A DNA stretch of 64,000 nucleotides from Novosphingobium lentum NBRC 107847 (GCF_001590965.1 NZ_BCTW01000001.1:1-64000); one strand, 5' to 3'; shown: positions 1 to 8,259, counted from the first letter of the stretch. Numbers and translations: made by a program. Notes: generated by a model from the letters alone, not told the origin.

Positions 1-128
1 AGCTCCTCCGCCGCCTCGGCCATCTCGAGATACCGCGCATACGACCCTTGCGCCACCGCCGGCCGGCAGAACTCGGGAGACGCCGGCCAGATCTCGATCC
101 CCGGCGCCGGACCATCGTAGCCCGTCAT
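1..128 (-). CDS. N-terminal fragment, possible LLM-class flavin oxidoreductase
   Basis: An open frame starts at the ATG at 126-128 and runs off the left edge after 42 codons. The visible protein begins MTGYDGPAPGIEIWP and ends in a helix-like stretch, YLEMAEAAEE. That stretch resembles the first helix of luciferase-like monooxygenases, where it normally precedes the 'LGFDW' strand. Two complete members of that superfamily lie elsewhere in the window (14672 and 62309), which makes the guess plausible. No strong ribosome binding site precedes the ATG. The catalytic part is outside the window, so the family call is tentative. Confidence 0.4.
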   Translation of the reverse strand, partial: MTGYDGPAPGIEIWPASPEFCRPAVAQGSYARYLEMAEAAEE

Positions 129-217
129 GCAAAGGTATGAAACTTTCATTCTTCCGCTCCTTGCGTATGGTCTGGACCAGCGGCGCTGGATCGAAAGTCC
201 GCACTTGTGATTTATCA

Positions 218-239
218 TGCATTATATCGTTATTATGCA
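218..239. promoter_or_regulatory. AT-rich near-perfect palindrome upstream of the EthD-like gene
   Basis: Arms TGCATTATA (218-226) and TATTATGCA (231-239) are inverted copies with one mismatch, separated by TCGT. The site lies in the only strongly AT-rich stretch of this intergenic region, about 80 bases before the ATG at 321. That position suits an operator. The cognate regulator is unknown. Confidence 0.4.
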
Positions 240-320
240 CAATGAGTGGAATGAAGCCAATTGTTGGACGCGGCGTCCACGACGGTGCGCCAACAAGCGA
301 CGGCCGCGAGGAGACGGGGA

Positions 321-677
321 ATGATGCAGGACTATGTCTATGTGGTGCGCAGCGGCCCGGTGGCCGGCGGCGAGGAGGCTTACAACGACTGGTACACCAA
401 CGTTCACCTCGGCGACGTGCTCGCCGTGCCCGGTTTCGTATCGGCACAACGCTTCTGCCTGGCCGACCCTGCGGCACCCGATGCCCCCACGCCCGGCTAC
501 CTTGCGCTCTACACCATGCGCACGGATGATCCCGAAGGCTTGCTGGCCACGCTGACCGGCTTGGTCGAAGGCGGGCAGATGGCCATGAGCGAGGCGTTCG
601 ACATGGAAACCGTGACCACCGTCCTGTACCGGGCCCTGACGCCGGTGGTGACCGGCAGGGCCGACGTGGAAGCCTGA
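321..677 (+). CDS. EthD-like dimeric alpha/beta-barrel protein
   Basis: This is a 118-residue protein of the ferredoxin-like dimeric alpha/beta-barrel type (EthD family). The recognisable part is the early segment with 'NDWYTNVHLGDVLAVPGF', a typical 'W...H..d....PGf' pattern. Such proteins accompany oxygenases and ring-degrading enzymes. Roles range from small-molecule binding to heme or substrate handling, and no reaction can be assigned here. The frame is open further upstream, but GAGGAG at 308-313 sits correctly for the ATG at 321, so I start there; a second ATG follows at 324. The gene stands alone, with about 200 bases of apparently non-coding DNA (678-876) behind it. Confidence 0.65.
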   Translation: MMQDYVYVVRSGPVAGGEEAYNDWYTNVHLGDVLAVPGFVSAQRFCLADPAAPDAPTPGYLALYTMRTDDPEGLLATLTGLVEGGQMAMSEAFDMETVTTVLYRALTPVVTGRADVEA

Positions 678-876
678 GCGCACGGCGCTGCGTACGCGCG
701 GCGCGGCCTCCGCATCACGACGACCCCGTTAATTGCGTGACGGGCCGTCGAGTGCGATTGAATTCCATGCACGATTCGGATAACCTGATGCCGATCAGAG
801 AACCGCTGGGACAAACTGCGGTCGCCACGAGGCTCGGCCCAAGAGTTAGGCAGCAGTCGCAACGTGAGGATGGACG

Positions 877-1722
877 ATGAAGGCACGCTTCCCCAAGTTC
901 GATTTTTCGAACCTGCGCGCGCACTGGGCCCCCAACTGGGAGTTCGCCCAGCGGGCGAATGCGGCCTCGTTGATCCCCGCCCACATCGAGCCCTACCTCC
1001 TGAAAGTGATGATGCAGGCCAAGCAGGACATCGACCCTGCGAAGGTTCGCCTGCATGAAGACCTCGACATCTTCATCAAGCAGGAAATGCAGCACTGCCG
1101 CCAGCACATCGCCTTCAACAAGCGGATGCACGCTCTGGGCTATGAACTGCTCAAGCCGATCGAGCAGGACTTTGCGGCAACGTTCGCCCGGTTCCTGGCC
1201 ACGAAGTCGCTGCGCTTCAACCTGGCCTACAGCGAGGGCTTCGAATCGCTGAGCGCGACCGCGTGCGAGCTTTATTTCGAGGACTACAACGAGCTGCTGG
1301 AGGATGCCGATCCCGAGCCGACCAACATGTGGCGCTGGCATCTGGCCGAGGAATTCGAGCACCGCACGGTGTGTTCGGACGTTTATCACGAACTCAGCGG
1401 CCTCAACCCGGTGTTCGCGTATTTCTATCGGCTGTACGGCTACTTCTACGCCGTGCTGCACCTTGGCCGGTTCCAGCTGATGGTTTCGCGCAAGCTGCTC
1501 GAGCAGGATCGCGCAACCATGTCTCCGGACGAACTGACAGCATCACTGGCCCGCGACAAATACGCGCGCAAGATCATGGGCCGCCGCTTCTTCAGCAACT
1601 TGCTCAAGATCTGCTCGCCGTTCTACGATCCGCTGAAGCGCCGCGAGCCGGTTGGCTATCGAGCCTACCTGCAGGAATTCGAAGCACGCTACGATCGCGG
1701 GCCGGTGGCCGCCGCTGCTTAG
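877..1722 (+). CDS. PF10118-type predicted metal-dependent hydrolase
   Basis: The product (281 residues) matches the 'predicted metal-dependent hydrolase' family PF10118, an all-helical, ferritin-like fold. The family's Glu/His clusters are visible: 'HEDLDIFIKQEMQHCRQH' near residues 60-77 and 'WHLAEEFEHRT' near 155-165. They look like ligands for a two-metal site. No biochemical reaction is firmly established for the family, although members are frequent in aromatic and steroid catabolic clusters. The gene is monocistronic and converges on the SDR gene at 1842, with a large palindrome between them. Confidence 0.75.
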   Translation: MKARFPKFDFSNLRAHWAPNWEFAQRANAASLIPAHIEPYLLKVMMQAKQDIDPAKVRLHEDLDIFIKQEMQHCRQHIAFNKRMHALGYELLKPIEQDFAATFARFLATKSLRFNLAYSEGFESLSATACELYFEDYNELLEDADPEPTNMWRWHLAEEFEHRTVCSDVYHELSGLNPVFAYFYRLYGYFYAVLHLGRFQLMVSRKLLEQDRATMSPDELTASLARDKYARKIMGRRFFSNLLKICSPFYDPLKRREPVGYRAYLQEFEARYDRGPVAAAA

Positions 1723-1745
1723 ACGTTTCCGACTAACGTCGGTGC

Positions 1746-1823
1746 GGTGCCAGCCCACTCCCCCGCCCGGCCACCCAAGCCATTGTATGATATGGGTGGC
1801 CGGGCGGGGAGTGGGCTGGCACC
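1746..1823. repeat. Large intergenic palindrome between convergent genes
   Basis: A 32-base arm (1746-1777) and a 31-base arm (1793-1823) are perfect inverted copies apart from one extra C in the left arm. The loop is 15 bases. The element lies between the 3' ends of the genes at 877-1722 and 1842-2585. Either strand would form a very stable hairpin, so it probably ends transcription both ways. Its length and near-perfection suggest a mobile-type intergenic repeat rather than a simple terminator. Confidence 0.8.
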
Positions 1824-1841
1824 TTCTAAATCGGAAAATCT

Positions 1842-2585
1842 CTAAAGGCTGAAGCCGCCGTCGACGATCAGGGTCTGCCCGGTGATGTACCGGGCGCGAT
1901 CCGAGGCGAGGAAGGCTGCGGCATCGGCGATATCGTCCGCCGATCCGAAACGGCGCAGCGCGATGCGGCGGCGTTGCGCATCCCACACCTCGGGCGAATA
2001 GAGATCGGTCAGGAATGTCGCGCCCAGCCCCGCGTCGATGATGCCGGGGGCGACCGCATTGGCACGGATGCCGGCGCGCCCCTCTTCCTTGGCCACCGCG
2101 CGGCACAGCGATTCGACGGCGGCCTTGGGCACCGATGACAGCGCGTCGCCCGGCGGGTAGCTGTAGTTTGCCACCGACGAAATCGCGGTGATCGAGCCGC
2201 CGCCATTGGCGCGCAGCACCGGGATCGCGGCGGCGACCACGCGGGTAAAGCCGATCAGCTCGATCTCGAACACCTGCCGCCACTGCGGCTCGGTGATCGT
2301 GCTGACGAACGGCTGGTCGATCGCGACGCCACCGGCGAACACGATGCCGCCCAGCGGCATTTCCCCCACATTGGCCGTGGCGATCGCGGCAGCGACGCTG
2401 CCCGAATCGGCCAGATCGCAGGAAACAGTCGTGCCTTTGCCGCCCAGCGCAGCGGCAACGGACTGCGCCGCTTCGAGCCCGGAGCGGTAGCCGACGACCA
2501 CGCCGCCCCACTCGGGCGCCAGCGCCCGGCAGATCGCCGCGCCAAGGCCGCCCGATCCGCCGATGACAAGAACCGTGCGCTCCAT
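1842..2585 (-). CDS. SDR-family protein lacking the catalytic tyrosine
   Basis: The protein (247 residues) has the Rossmann signature GGSGGLG near residues 9-15 and the SDR C-terminal pattern 'TGQTLIVDGGFSL'. It should therefore bind NAD(P) and act on an alcohol or ketone. The usual Y-x-x-x-K motif reads S-S-V-P-K, so the catalytic tyrosine is replaced by serine while the lysine is kept. The protein may be a non-standard or inactive SDR. The start at 2585 is preferred over GTG at 2588. GGAG lies five bases before it, and its A overlaps the TGA of the upstream hydrolase gene, suggesting translational coupling. It is the last gene of the operon from 6056. Confidence 0.85.
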   Translation of the reverse strand: MERTVLVIGGSGGLGAAICRALAPEWGGVVVGYRSGLEAAQSVAAALGGKGTTVSCDLADSGSVAAAIATANVGEMPLGGIVFAGGVAIDQPFVSTITEPQWRQVFEIELIGFTRVVAAAIPVLRANGGGSITAISSVANYSYPPGDALSSVPKAAVESLCRAVAKEEGRAGIRANAVAPGIIDAGLGATFLTDLYSPEVWDAQRRRIALRRFGSADDIADAAAFLASDRARYITGQTLIVDGGFSL

Positions 2586-3439
2586 CACCGCTCCAGTGGG
2601 CTAAAGCGGGCGAGGTAATCGAGCAAGGTATCCGCAAACGCATCGTTGCGATCGCCGGTGACCATGTGGCCGACACCGCGCGCGAGCACGACTTCCAGCT
2701 GCGGCGTCAGCTGCCGGAACAGCGCCTCGCTGTCATCGGTGACGATCGTCGAGAATTCCGCGCGCACCAGCACGACCGGATCCTTCATCCGCGCCGCCGC
2801 CTGTTCCACCGCCAGCCCTTCGGACGGAGGATTGAGAAATTCGGGCGAGACGGTCCTGGGATCCCACTGCCAGTACAGCCGCCCATCGTCGCTGCGCCGC
2901 ATCGTCCGTTCAAGGCCAGAAACGTCGCGCTTGCGCGGCAGCGAAAGGTGCTCGGCCAGCGCATCGGCGGCGGCATCGACGGTGGCGAACCCACCGGCGC
3001 TGGCGATAAAGAAGCTGCGCATGGCATCGACGCCGGCATCGCGCAGCAGCGGCGCGACGTCGGCCACCATCGCCAGCGCGACTTTGCCCGGCCGGCGCGA
3101 TCCGCCGACCAGCACCGACTGCCCGCCGCGCGAGGCGCCGACCAGCGCCACCGGCCGATCGAACGAATCGAGCAGCGCCGCGACATCCCGGCCGAACGCA
3201 TCGAGCATGTAATCGCCATCGGGTGCCCAGTCGCTTGTCCCGTGGCCCCGCAGATCGACGCTGTAGGCGCGGTAGCCCGCCGCCCCGACCCGGCGCGCGG
3301 CGCCGGTCCAGGAACGGCGGCTTTGGCCACCGCCATGAAAGAACAGCACCGGCGGACCGGCCGCCGGACCATAGGCGTCCGCGCGCAAGGTCAGGCCATC
3401 GCCGGGAAGTTCGACCACGGCCTGCACCATTGCATTCAT
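2585..3439 (-). CDS. Alpha/beta hydrolase
   Basis: This 284-residue alpha/beta-hydrolase-fold enzyme carries the oxyanion segment 'FFHGGGQSRRSW' (from residue 33), the nucleophile elbow G-A-S-R-G with Ser103, and a late 'GVGHMVTGD' with the likely catalytic His. It should hydrolyse an ester, thioester or C-C bond. The last would fit a meta-cleavage hydrolase, but the sequence alone cannot separate these options. It lies 16 bases downstream of the VOC gene and overlaps the SDR gene by one base, inside the acyl-CoA dehydrogenase/hydratase operon. A role in releasing an acid or CoA intermediate is likely. Confidence 0.85.
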   Translation of the reverse strand: MNAMVQAVVELPGDGLTLRADAYGPAAGPPVLFFHGGGQSRRSWTGAARRVGAAGYRAYSVDLRGHGTSDWAPDGDYMLDAFGRDVAALLDSFDRPVALVGASRGGQSVLVGGSRRPGKVALAMVADVAPLLRDAGVDAMRSFFIASAGGFATVDAAADALAEHLSLPRKRDVSGLERTMRRSDDGRLYWQWDPRTVSPEFLNPPSEGLAVEQAAARMKDPVVLVRAEFSTIVTDDSEALFRQLTPQLEVVLARGVGHMVTGDRNDAFADTLLDYLARFSPLER

Positions 3440-3455
3440 CGCAAGCGCCGTCCGG

Positions 3456-4013
3456 TTATTCGGCGGCGACGGCCGGCGGCGCGATCTCGTTGAAGATCGG
3501 ATGCTCGCCCGAGCCCTTGTACGCGAATTTCTGCGGGGCGTGGTGCCATTTGCCGTCGTTGCGGCTTTCGTAAGGGCTGGCGACTTCGATCAGGCAACCA
3601 TGCGTGCTCTTGGCGCCGACCCAGCTCCACTTCTGCCAGGTCATGTCCGGATCGTTGTAGGTGGTGCCGCCGCCCGGAAGATCGAGCCCTTCGGCGCGCA
3701 GCTGTTCCATCGCGCCGGGAACGTCGTCGGTGGCGAAGCACAAGTGGTGGACATGCTCACCCACCTTGTCGAGCCGGCGGCCCATGGGCGTGCCGGGCGC
3801 GGGCTGGATGAACTGGATCTCGGTGCCGTGATCGTTGACGAACGTCGCCCACTTCATGCCGGCGTCGTCGCCGCTGGAAAACTCGTCATACTTGACGATA
3901 CGTTTGTCCAGCTGTGCCGGATCGAGCACGCGCAGGATCTTGGTCCAGTCCACGATCGCGGTATCGAGATCGCGCACGACCATGCACACGTGGGCAAAAG
4001 GTCCGCTCGGCAT
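3456..4013 (-). CDS. VOC-family protein
   Basis: The 185-residue product belongs to the vicinal-oxygen-chelate (glyoxalase) superfamily. It starts with 'FAHVCMVVRDLDTAIVDW' and carries a second conserved stretch, 'GEHVHHLCFATDDVPGAMEQL', with likely metal-binding histidines. The arrangement resembles methylmalonyl-CoA epimerase-type and lactoylglutathione-lyase-like proteins, so an isomerase or epimerase acting on a CoA intermediate is possible. It sits between the hydratase gene (14 bases) and the alpha/beta hydrolase gene (16 bases). A second protein of this style is at 10744. Confidence 0.75.
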   Translation of the reverse strand: MPSGPFAHVCMVVRDLDTAIVDWTKILRVLDPAQLDKRIVKYDEFSSGDDAGMKWATFVNDHGTEIQFIQPAPGTPMGRRLDKVGEHVHHLCFATDDVPGAMEQLRAEGLDLPGGGTTYNDPDMTWQKWSWVGAKSTHGCLIEVASPYESRNDGKWHHAPQKFAYKGSGEHPIFNEIAPPAVAAE

Positions 4014-4027
4014 TGTCTTATCTCCTG

Positions 4028-4423
4028 TTAGGCGTTGATACGGATCGTCGCGGTTCCGGCATTCACGGTGCCGCGACCTTCGACGTCCAGGCTGAATTCA
4101 CACTCTACACGGTCACCGTCCACCGCAGTGATGCGGCCACTGGCCACGGCTTTGTCGCCGCCATAGACATTGTCGAGGAACCGCGAATCCATCGCCTCGA
4201 TCGTGCCGCCGGGGAACGCCGCCATCAACATGTTCATCATGTAGGCCACGTTGATCGGACCCTGGTTGATCACGCGATCGCCCAGTCCCTTGGCCTTGAC
4301 CACCTCGACATCGAGATGGATCGGGTTGGGATCGGCCAGGAACACGGCCCAGTCCTTCATCGCGTCCGGGCTGACGGTTTTGATCGTGAACGGGGCGATG
4401 GCATCACCAACAGCGTAAGTCAT
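4028..4423 (-). CDS. MaoC-type hot-dog hydratase, small subunit
   Basis: This is a single hot-dog domain of 131 residues. 'DPNPIHLDVEVVKAKGLGDRVINQGPINVAYM' corresponds to the D-x-N-P-[IL]-H hydratase-2 motif that carries the catalytic Asp and His. It should hydrate a trans-2-enoyl-CoA. The ATG at 4423 overlaps the TGA of the preceding half-size hot-dog gene (ATGA, four bases). The two products therefore probably form a heteromeric hydratase, as in steroid side-chain degradation, where one subunit supplies the catalytic residues and the other the binding pocket. Confidence 0.85.
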   Translation of the reverse strand: MTYAVGDAIAPFTIKTVSPDAMKDWAVFLADPNPIHLDVEVVKAKGLGDRVINQGPINVAYMMNMLMAAFPGGTIEAMDSRFLDNVYGGDKAVASGRITAVDGDRVECEFSLDVEGRGTVNAGTATIRINA

Positions 4424-4893
4424 GCCAGTTCCTTTCGCGGCAGCACCCAGACGTTGTCGGTTTCCAGGATGGCATCGCCGCCGCCGACCGCGCCGCCATC
4501 CGCGGGAATCAGCCGCAGGCGATAGGTCAGCACGTCCATGACGCCCAGCTTGCGGCTTTTCTTGCGCACCAGGCTGAGGATCTCGCCGCCGACCTTGTAG
4601 GGCTGGCCGACCATGATCGGCGCGGAAAAGCGCACGCCCGACGATCCCATCATCGGGCCATCCTCGACATCGAACTCGCAGGTTTCGCACACCCCGGCCA
4701 CGGTCTTGCCCATCGCGACTTGCGTGGCGACGTAGTACCATACCGGATGCGCAGAGCCGTCGGCGGCAGGCGCGACGCCCACCGAACGGCACAGGCGTTC
4801 GTTTTCATCGGCCGAGACGGTGAATGTCTTCGTGCCGTCAAGCGAGGTGCCGGCGACTTGCGGCGCGGGCGGGAATTCGGGTTCTTCGGACAT
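4420..4893 (-). CDS. FAS1-like/MaoC N-terminal hot-dog subunit
   Basis: The 157-residue protein resembles the N-terminal 'FAS1-like dehydratase' half of two-domain MaoC hydratases. It has a long 'SGVRFSAPIMVGQPYKVGGEI' strand region but no D-x-N-P-x-H motif. It is therefore read as the non-catalytic partner of the MaoC subunit encoded next to it. Its start overlaps the stop of the acyl-CoA dehydrogenase gene by one base and its stop overlaps the next start, so all three are translationally coupled. The likely substrate is the enoyl-CoA made by that dehydrogenase. Confidence 0.75.
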   Translation of the reverse strand: MSEEPEFPPAPQVAGTSLDGTKTFTVSADENERLCRSVGVAPAADGSAHPVWYYVATQVAMGKTVAGVCETCEFDVEDGPMMGSSGVRFSAPIMVGQPYKVGGEILSLVRKKSRKLGVMDVLTYRLRLIPADGGAVGGGDAILETDNVWVLPRKELA

Positions 4894-6056
4894 CAGAACG
4901 ACCTTGGCAGACCAAAGCTTTCGGCGATGGTGTTGCGCACCATTTCATTCGAAATCGGGGTCATGCGCAAGATGCGATGGTCGCGCCAGTAGCGCTGCAT
5001 GTCGGTTTCCGCCGAATAGCCCATGCCGCCCAGGATCTGGATACCGAGGTCGGCGGCCTTCACCGCGTTTTCGGTGGCGACCATCTTGAGCATGTTGGCT
5101 TCCACGCCGCAGGGCTTGCCCTCGGCCTGCAGCTGCGCGACGTAGTACAGCAGCAGCTCGGTCGTCTTCTGCCAGGTGGCGATATCGGCGATATAGTGTT
5201 GCAGGATCTGGAACCGGCCGATGATCCCGCCAAACGCCGTGCGCGTCTTCATGTAGACCAGCGCGTCTTCCAGCACGCCGTCGATGGCGCCCAGGCATTG
5301 CGCGCCGACCATGATGCGTTCGTTGTTGAGCGTGGGCAGCATGGCGTACCAGGCCTGTCCGGGCGTGCCGAGCACGTCATCATCGGGCACGAACACGTCT
5401 TCGTAATGCACTTCGCACGAGCCCATCGCGCGCATGCCCAGCTTGGGCAGCAGCGACGAGGTGATGCCGGGCGACTTCGCATCGACGAAGAACATGGTCA
5501 GGCCATGGTGCTTCTTTTCCACATTGGGATCGGTGCGCGCCAGCACCAGCAGGCGGTCCGCCGCCTTGGCCCCGGTGGTCCACATCTTGGCGCCGTTCAG
5601 CTTCCAGCCGCCATCGACCTTTTCGGCGTGGGTTTTCATCGCGCCGAGCACGTCGGTGCCGCCGTCAGGCTCGGTCATCGACAGCGACACGCGCAAATTG
5701 CCTGCGGCCATGGCCGGCAACCAGCGCTGCTTCTGGTCTTCGGTGCCAACGGCGCTGATCGTCTTGGCGCCGCCGAACGAGGTCAGCCCCCAGGTCCACA
5801 GCAGGCCACCGGCGGTGCGCGCGAATTCGCGCGCGAAGATCATCTGCATGACCACGTCGCCGCCCAGACCGCCCCATTCCTCGGGGATGCCGATGCCGAA
5901 GAAGCCCTGCTCCTTCAGCTTGTCCCACAGCGGATAGGGGTAGTTTTCCTCGTCGGCCTCGAGCTTGCGCATCCAGTCCTTGGGGCATTCGGCCTCGACC
6001 CAGCGATGCACGATGTCCTTGAACGCCAGCTGCTCTTCGGAAAGCGAAAAATCCAT
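4893..6056 (-). CDS. Acyl-CoA dehydrogenase
   Basis: The 387-residue protein has the full acyl-CoA dehydrogenase layout. An N-terminal helical part ('MDFSLSEEQLAFKDIVHRW', 'GIPEEWGGLGGD') is followed by the beta domain with 'SLSMTEPDGGTD'. The C-terminal helical domain contains 'QILGGMGYSAETDMQRYWRD'. It should introduce the 2,3-double bond into an acyl-CoA with FAD and pass electrons to ETF. It is the first gene of a tightly coupled six-gene operon (dehydrogenase, two hot-dog hydratase subunits, VOC, hydrolase, SDR), which reads as one beta-oxidation turn. An operator-like palindrome lies 57 bases upstream. Confidence 0.9.
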   Translation of the reverse strand: MDFSLSEEQLAFKDIVHRWVEAECPKDWMRKLEADEENYPYPLWDKLKEQGFFGIGIPEEWGGLGGDVVMQMIFAREFARTAGGLLWTWGLTSFGGAKTISAVGTEDQKQRWLPAMAAGNLRVSLSMTEPDGGTDVLGAMKTHAEKVDGGWKLNGAKMWTTGAKAADRLLVLARTDPNVEKKHHGLTMFFVDAKSPGITSSLLPKLGMRAMGSCEVHYEDVFVPDDDVLGTPGQAWYAMLPTLNNERIMVGAQCLGAIDGVLEDALVYMKTRTAFGGIIGRFQILQHYIADIATWQKTTELLLYYVAQLQAEGKPCGVEANMLKMVATENAVKAADLGIQILGGMGYSAETDMQRYWRDHRILRMTPISNEMVRNTIAESFGLPRSF

Positions 6057-6112
6057 GACCCGGTTTCAACTCCTGCTCGGTCTTCGCTCTAGCCGGGGCC
6101 GGTTGCGTGCAA

Positions 6113-6128
6113 CCTATCGGTCGGCAGG
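6113..6128. promoter_or_regulatory. CCTNYC-N4-GRNAGG operator (site 1)
   Basis: CCTATC-GGTC-GGCAGG lies between the divergent genes starting at 6056 (minus, 57 bases away) and 6220 (plus, 92 bases away). It is an exact member of the 16-bp palindrome family found upstream of many operons here. A TTGCG element sits ten bases to its left. Confidence 0.7.
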
Positions 6129-6219
6129 AGCAGGAAGCCGTCGGGCCGCCACCTGACAGCACGGGCGGGTCGCGATCGCAACTGTCGGGCCTGTGATCAT
6201 GAGGGGGAGAACGAGCACC

Positions 6220-6990
6220 ATGGACAGTTTCACACCACCGGTCATGCCCAACATCCCGGCGCCTCCGGGTGTCGGCATCAACCTGCTGGTCACTGTGCTG
6301 ATCGCCGTGGCGATCCTGGCGTGGTGGGCCGTTTCGGGCGAGCGCAAGCAGCGCGGCGCGATCCTGCCGCTGCTGCTGTTCGGCACCAGCCTGTCGTGCA
6401 TCGTCGTCGAATCCGTGTTCGACAACATCGTGCTGTATTGGTGGCCGTCGGACAATCCCTATGCGCTGTTTTCATCGTTCGGGCGCAAGGTGCCGTGGTC
6501 GGCGGTGATCGCCTATGGCTGGTATTTCTGCGGGATCGCCTACTTCATCTACCGCCGGTTCGAACGCGGCGTGACGATGCGCGGCGCGCTGGGGCTGTAC
6601 CTGTTGGCCTTCGCGATCGACTGGCTGGCCATGTCCATCGCCGAATGGACCGGGCAAAGCGGCTTTTACGGCGATCAGCCGTTTCACGGCTTCGGCAACC
6701 CGCTGTGGTTCTCGTTCATGGATGCGGCGGGCGGCTTTGCGATCGGTGCGGCGCTTTACGCCATGGTGCCACACCTGACCGGGGCTCGCCGCCTGTTGAT
6801 CGCGTTGCTGCCGACCTTCGTTTACGGCGGCGTGCTGGGGGCCGTGTCCGGTCCGATCGGCCAGGCGCTCAACTCCGGCTGGTCACACACCGCGATCTGG
6901 CTGTGCGGTTCGGCCACGATCGCGCTGTGCTGGCTGCTCGTCTATGAGCTGTCGCGTCTGGTCGTCGCCGCGCGCGCGCGCAACGCCTGA
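6220..6990 (+). CDS. AveC-like (spirocyclase family) membrane protein
   Basis: The 256-residue protein has about six or seven hydrophobic segments. The first spans about residues 16-36 and the last ends near the C-terminus. The block 'ESVFDNIVLYWW...FGRKVPWSAVIAYGWYF' resembles the AveC-like spirocyclase family, named after a protein of avermectin biosynthesis that helps form spiroketals. Whether this one catalyses a cyclisation or only shares the fold cannot be told. The start at 6220 is chosen over GTG 6193 because AGGGGGAGA precedes it at the right distance. The gene is divergent from the acyl-CoA dehydrogenase operon and shares its operator region. Confidence 0.5.
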   Translation: MDSFTPPVMPNIPAPPGVGINLLVTVLIAVAILAWWAVSGERKQRGAILPLLLFGTSLSCIVVESVFDNIVLYWWPSDNPYALFSSFGRKVPWSAVIAYGWYFCGIAYFIYRRFERGVTMRGALGLYLLAFAIDWLAMSIAEWTGQSGFYGDQPFHGFGNPLWFSFMDAAGGFAIGAALYAMVPHLTGARRLLIALLPTFVYGGVLGAVSGPIGQALNSGWSHTAIWLCGSATIALCWLLVYELSRLVVAARARNA

Positions 6991-6995
6991 AGGCG

Positions 6996-7022
6996 GCCCG
7001 GATGCCGATCGGGCATCCGGGC
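6996..7022. terminator. Hairpin between convergent genes
   Basis: An 11-bp perfect stem (GCCCGGATGCC at 6996-7006 with GGCATCCGGGC at 7012-7022) has a five-base loop. It stands between the ends of the membrane-protein gene (plus) and the P450 gene (minus). There is no clear T-run, so it may rely on the stem alone. Confidence 0.6.
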
Positions 7023-7035
7023 GCCAGCGCATCGT

Positions 7036-8259
7036 TCAGGCAGGCGTCCATACCAGCGGCAGCGCAACCGGCTGGATCATCCCGAGATGGCAGGTCACCG
7101 TGTGGCCCGGCTCCAGCGTGAACGCCGGAATGCGGGCGAGGAATTCCTCCATCGCGATCCGCAGCTCGCGGCGCGCCAGGTGCATGCCCACGCACGTGTG
7201 GATGCCGAAGCCGAAGCCGACGTGGCGCGGGCGGCGGGTGAAGTCGACCGTGCCCGGATTGTCGAATTCAGCAGGATCGCGGCCCGCAAGCGTGGTCGAC
7301 ATCGCCACTTTGTCGCCCGGCATCATCGTCACGCCGCGGATCGTGGTTTCCTTGGTGCAGGTGCGGAACGTGGTCACCGCGCCATAGGCGCGCATCAGTT
7401 CATCGATCGCGTGGGGAATTTCGGCCGGGTTGGCGCGCAGCGTGGCCTGATCGTCGGGGTGGGTGGCCAGATGCCAGAACTGCAGCCCCATGTTGGTCGA
7501 AACCGTGTCGAGCCCGCCGATGAACAGGTTGAACATGAAGCCGACCAGCTCGTCCTGGGTCAGCGGGCGGCCTTCGATCTGCCCGGCTACGCCAAAGCTG
7601 ATCAGGTCGTTGCGCGGGTTGGCCCGGCGATCGTCGATCTCGCCGCTCAGATAGGCCACGACCTTGCGCGTGGCGTCGGCGATCTTCGACAGGTCGTGGT
7701 TGTGGAGCAGGTTCATCTCCCACTCCATGAACTCCGCCATGCGGTCGTGCGGCAGGCCCATCAGTTCCATGAACACCTTGATCGGGAATTCGAAGGCGAA
7801 GTCCGCCATGAACTCGCACGATCCGCGCGCGGCGAAACCGTCGATGTAGCCGACCGCATATTCGCGGATCTTGCCTTCCAGCGCGGCCATCGCCTTGGGC
7901 GTGAACGCGGGGTTGACCATCTGGCGGAACGGTCCGTGCGCCGGCGGATCGAGCTCGACCGGCGAATTGATCCAGGTTCCGCCGGTCAGTTTCGAGAAGG
8001 GCGAGAAATCGTGCGTGGTGAAGTGACCGGTATCGAGATAGATCGCGCGCATGTCCTCCATGCGGCGCGGGATCCACGCGGGCGAACCGCCGGGATAGGC
8101 GTGCGGCGCGTAGATGATGTCGGGGCCTTCATGCACCGAAGCCGCCAGTTCGTTGAACGGATCACGATCGGTGGTCGTGCCGAACACGAACGGAAACGCA
8201 TGCACGAGATCGGCCGGGACGTGAGCGGGAATGACTGGCTCTAGAAACGCGACTGACAT
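7036..8259 (-). CDS. Cytochrome P450
   Basis: The 407-residue soluble bacterial P450 shows an I-helix 'FIGGLDTVST' around residues 247-255 and the E-L-M-R (ExxR) motif at 287-290. The heme-binding loop FGFGIHTCVG has Cys356 as the axial ligand. It should hydroxylate or otherwise mono-oxygenate a hydrophobic substrate with electrons from a ferredoxin; the only ferredoxin gene in the window is at 30751. It closely resembles the P450 at 31062 in length and in opening sequence ('P.HVPAELV..(Y/F)PFV.G'). The start at 8259 has GGAGAAA in front. It is probably the last gene of the operon from 10640. Confidence 0.92.
   Translation of the reverse strand: MSVAFLEPVIPAHVPADLVHAFPFVFGTTTDRDPFNELAASVHEGPDIIYAPHAYPGGSPAWIPRRMEDMRAIYLDTGHFTTHDFSPFSKLTGGTWINSPVELDPPAHGPFRQMVNPAFTPKAMAALEGKIREYAVGYIDGFAARGSCEFMADFAFEFPIKVFMELMGLPHDRMAEFMEWEMNLLHNHDLSKIADATRKVVAYLSGEIDDRRANPRNDLISFGVAGQIEGRPLTQDELVGFMFNLFIGGLDTVSTNMGLQFWHLATHPDDQATLRANPAEIPHAIDELMRAYGAVTTFRTCTKETTIRGVTMMPGDKVAMSTTLAGRDPAEFDNPGTVDFTRRPRHVGFGFGIHTCVGMHLARRELRIAMEEFLARIPAFTLEPGHTVTCHLGMIQPVALPLVWTPA

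Noticed and set aside
787..802. CCTGAT-GCCG-ATCAGA palindrome upstream of the PF10118-type gene
   Set aside because: The half-sites differ at two positions each from CCTNYC, so it is not counted as a member of the operator family.
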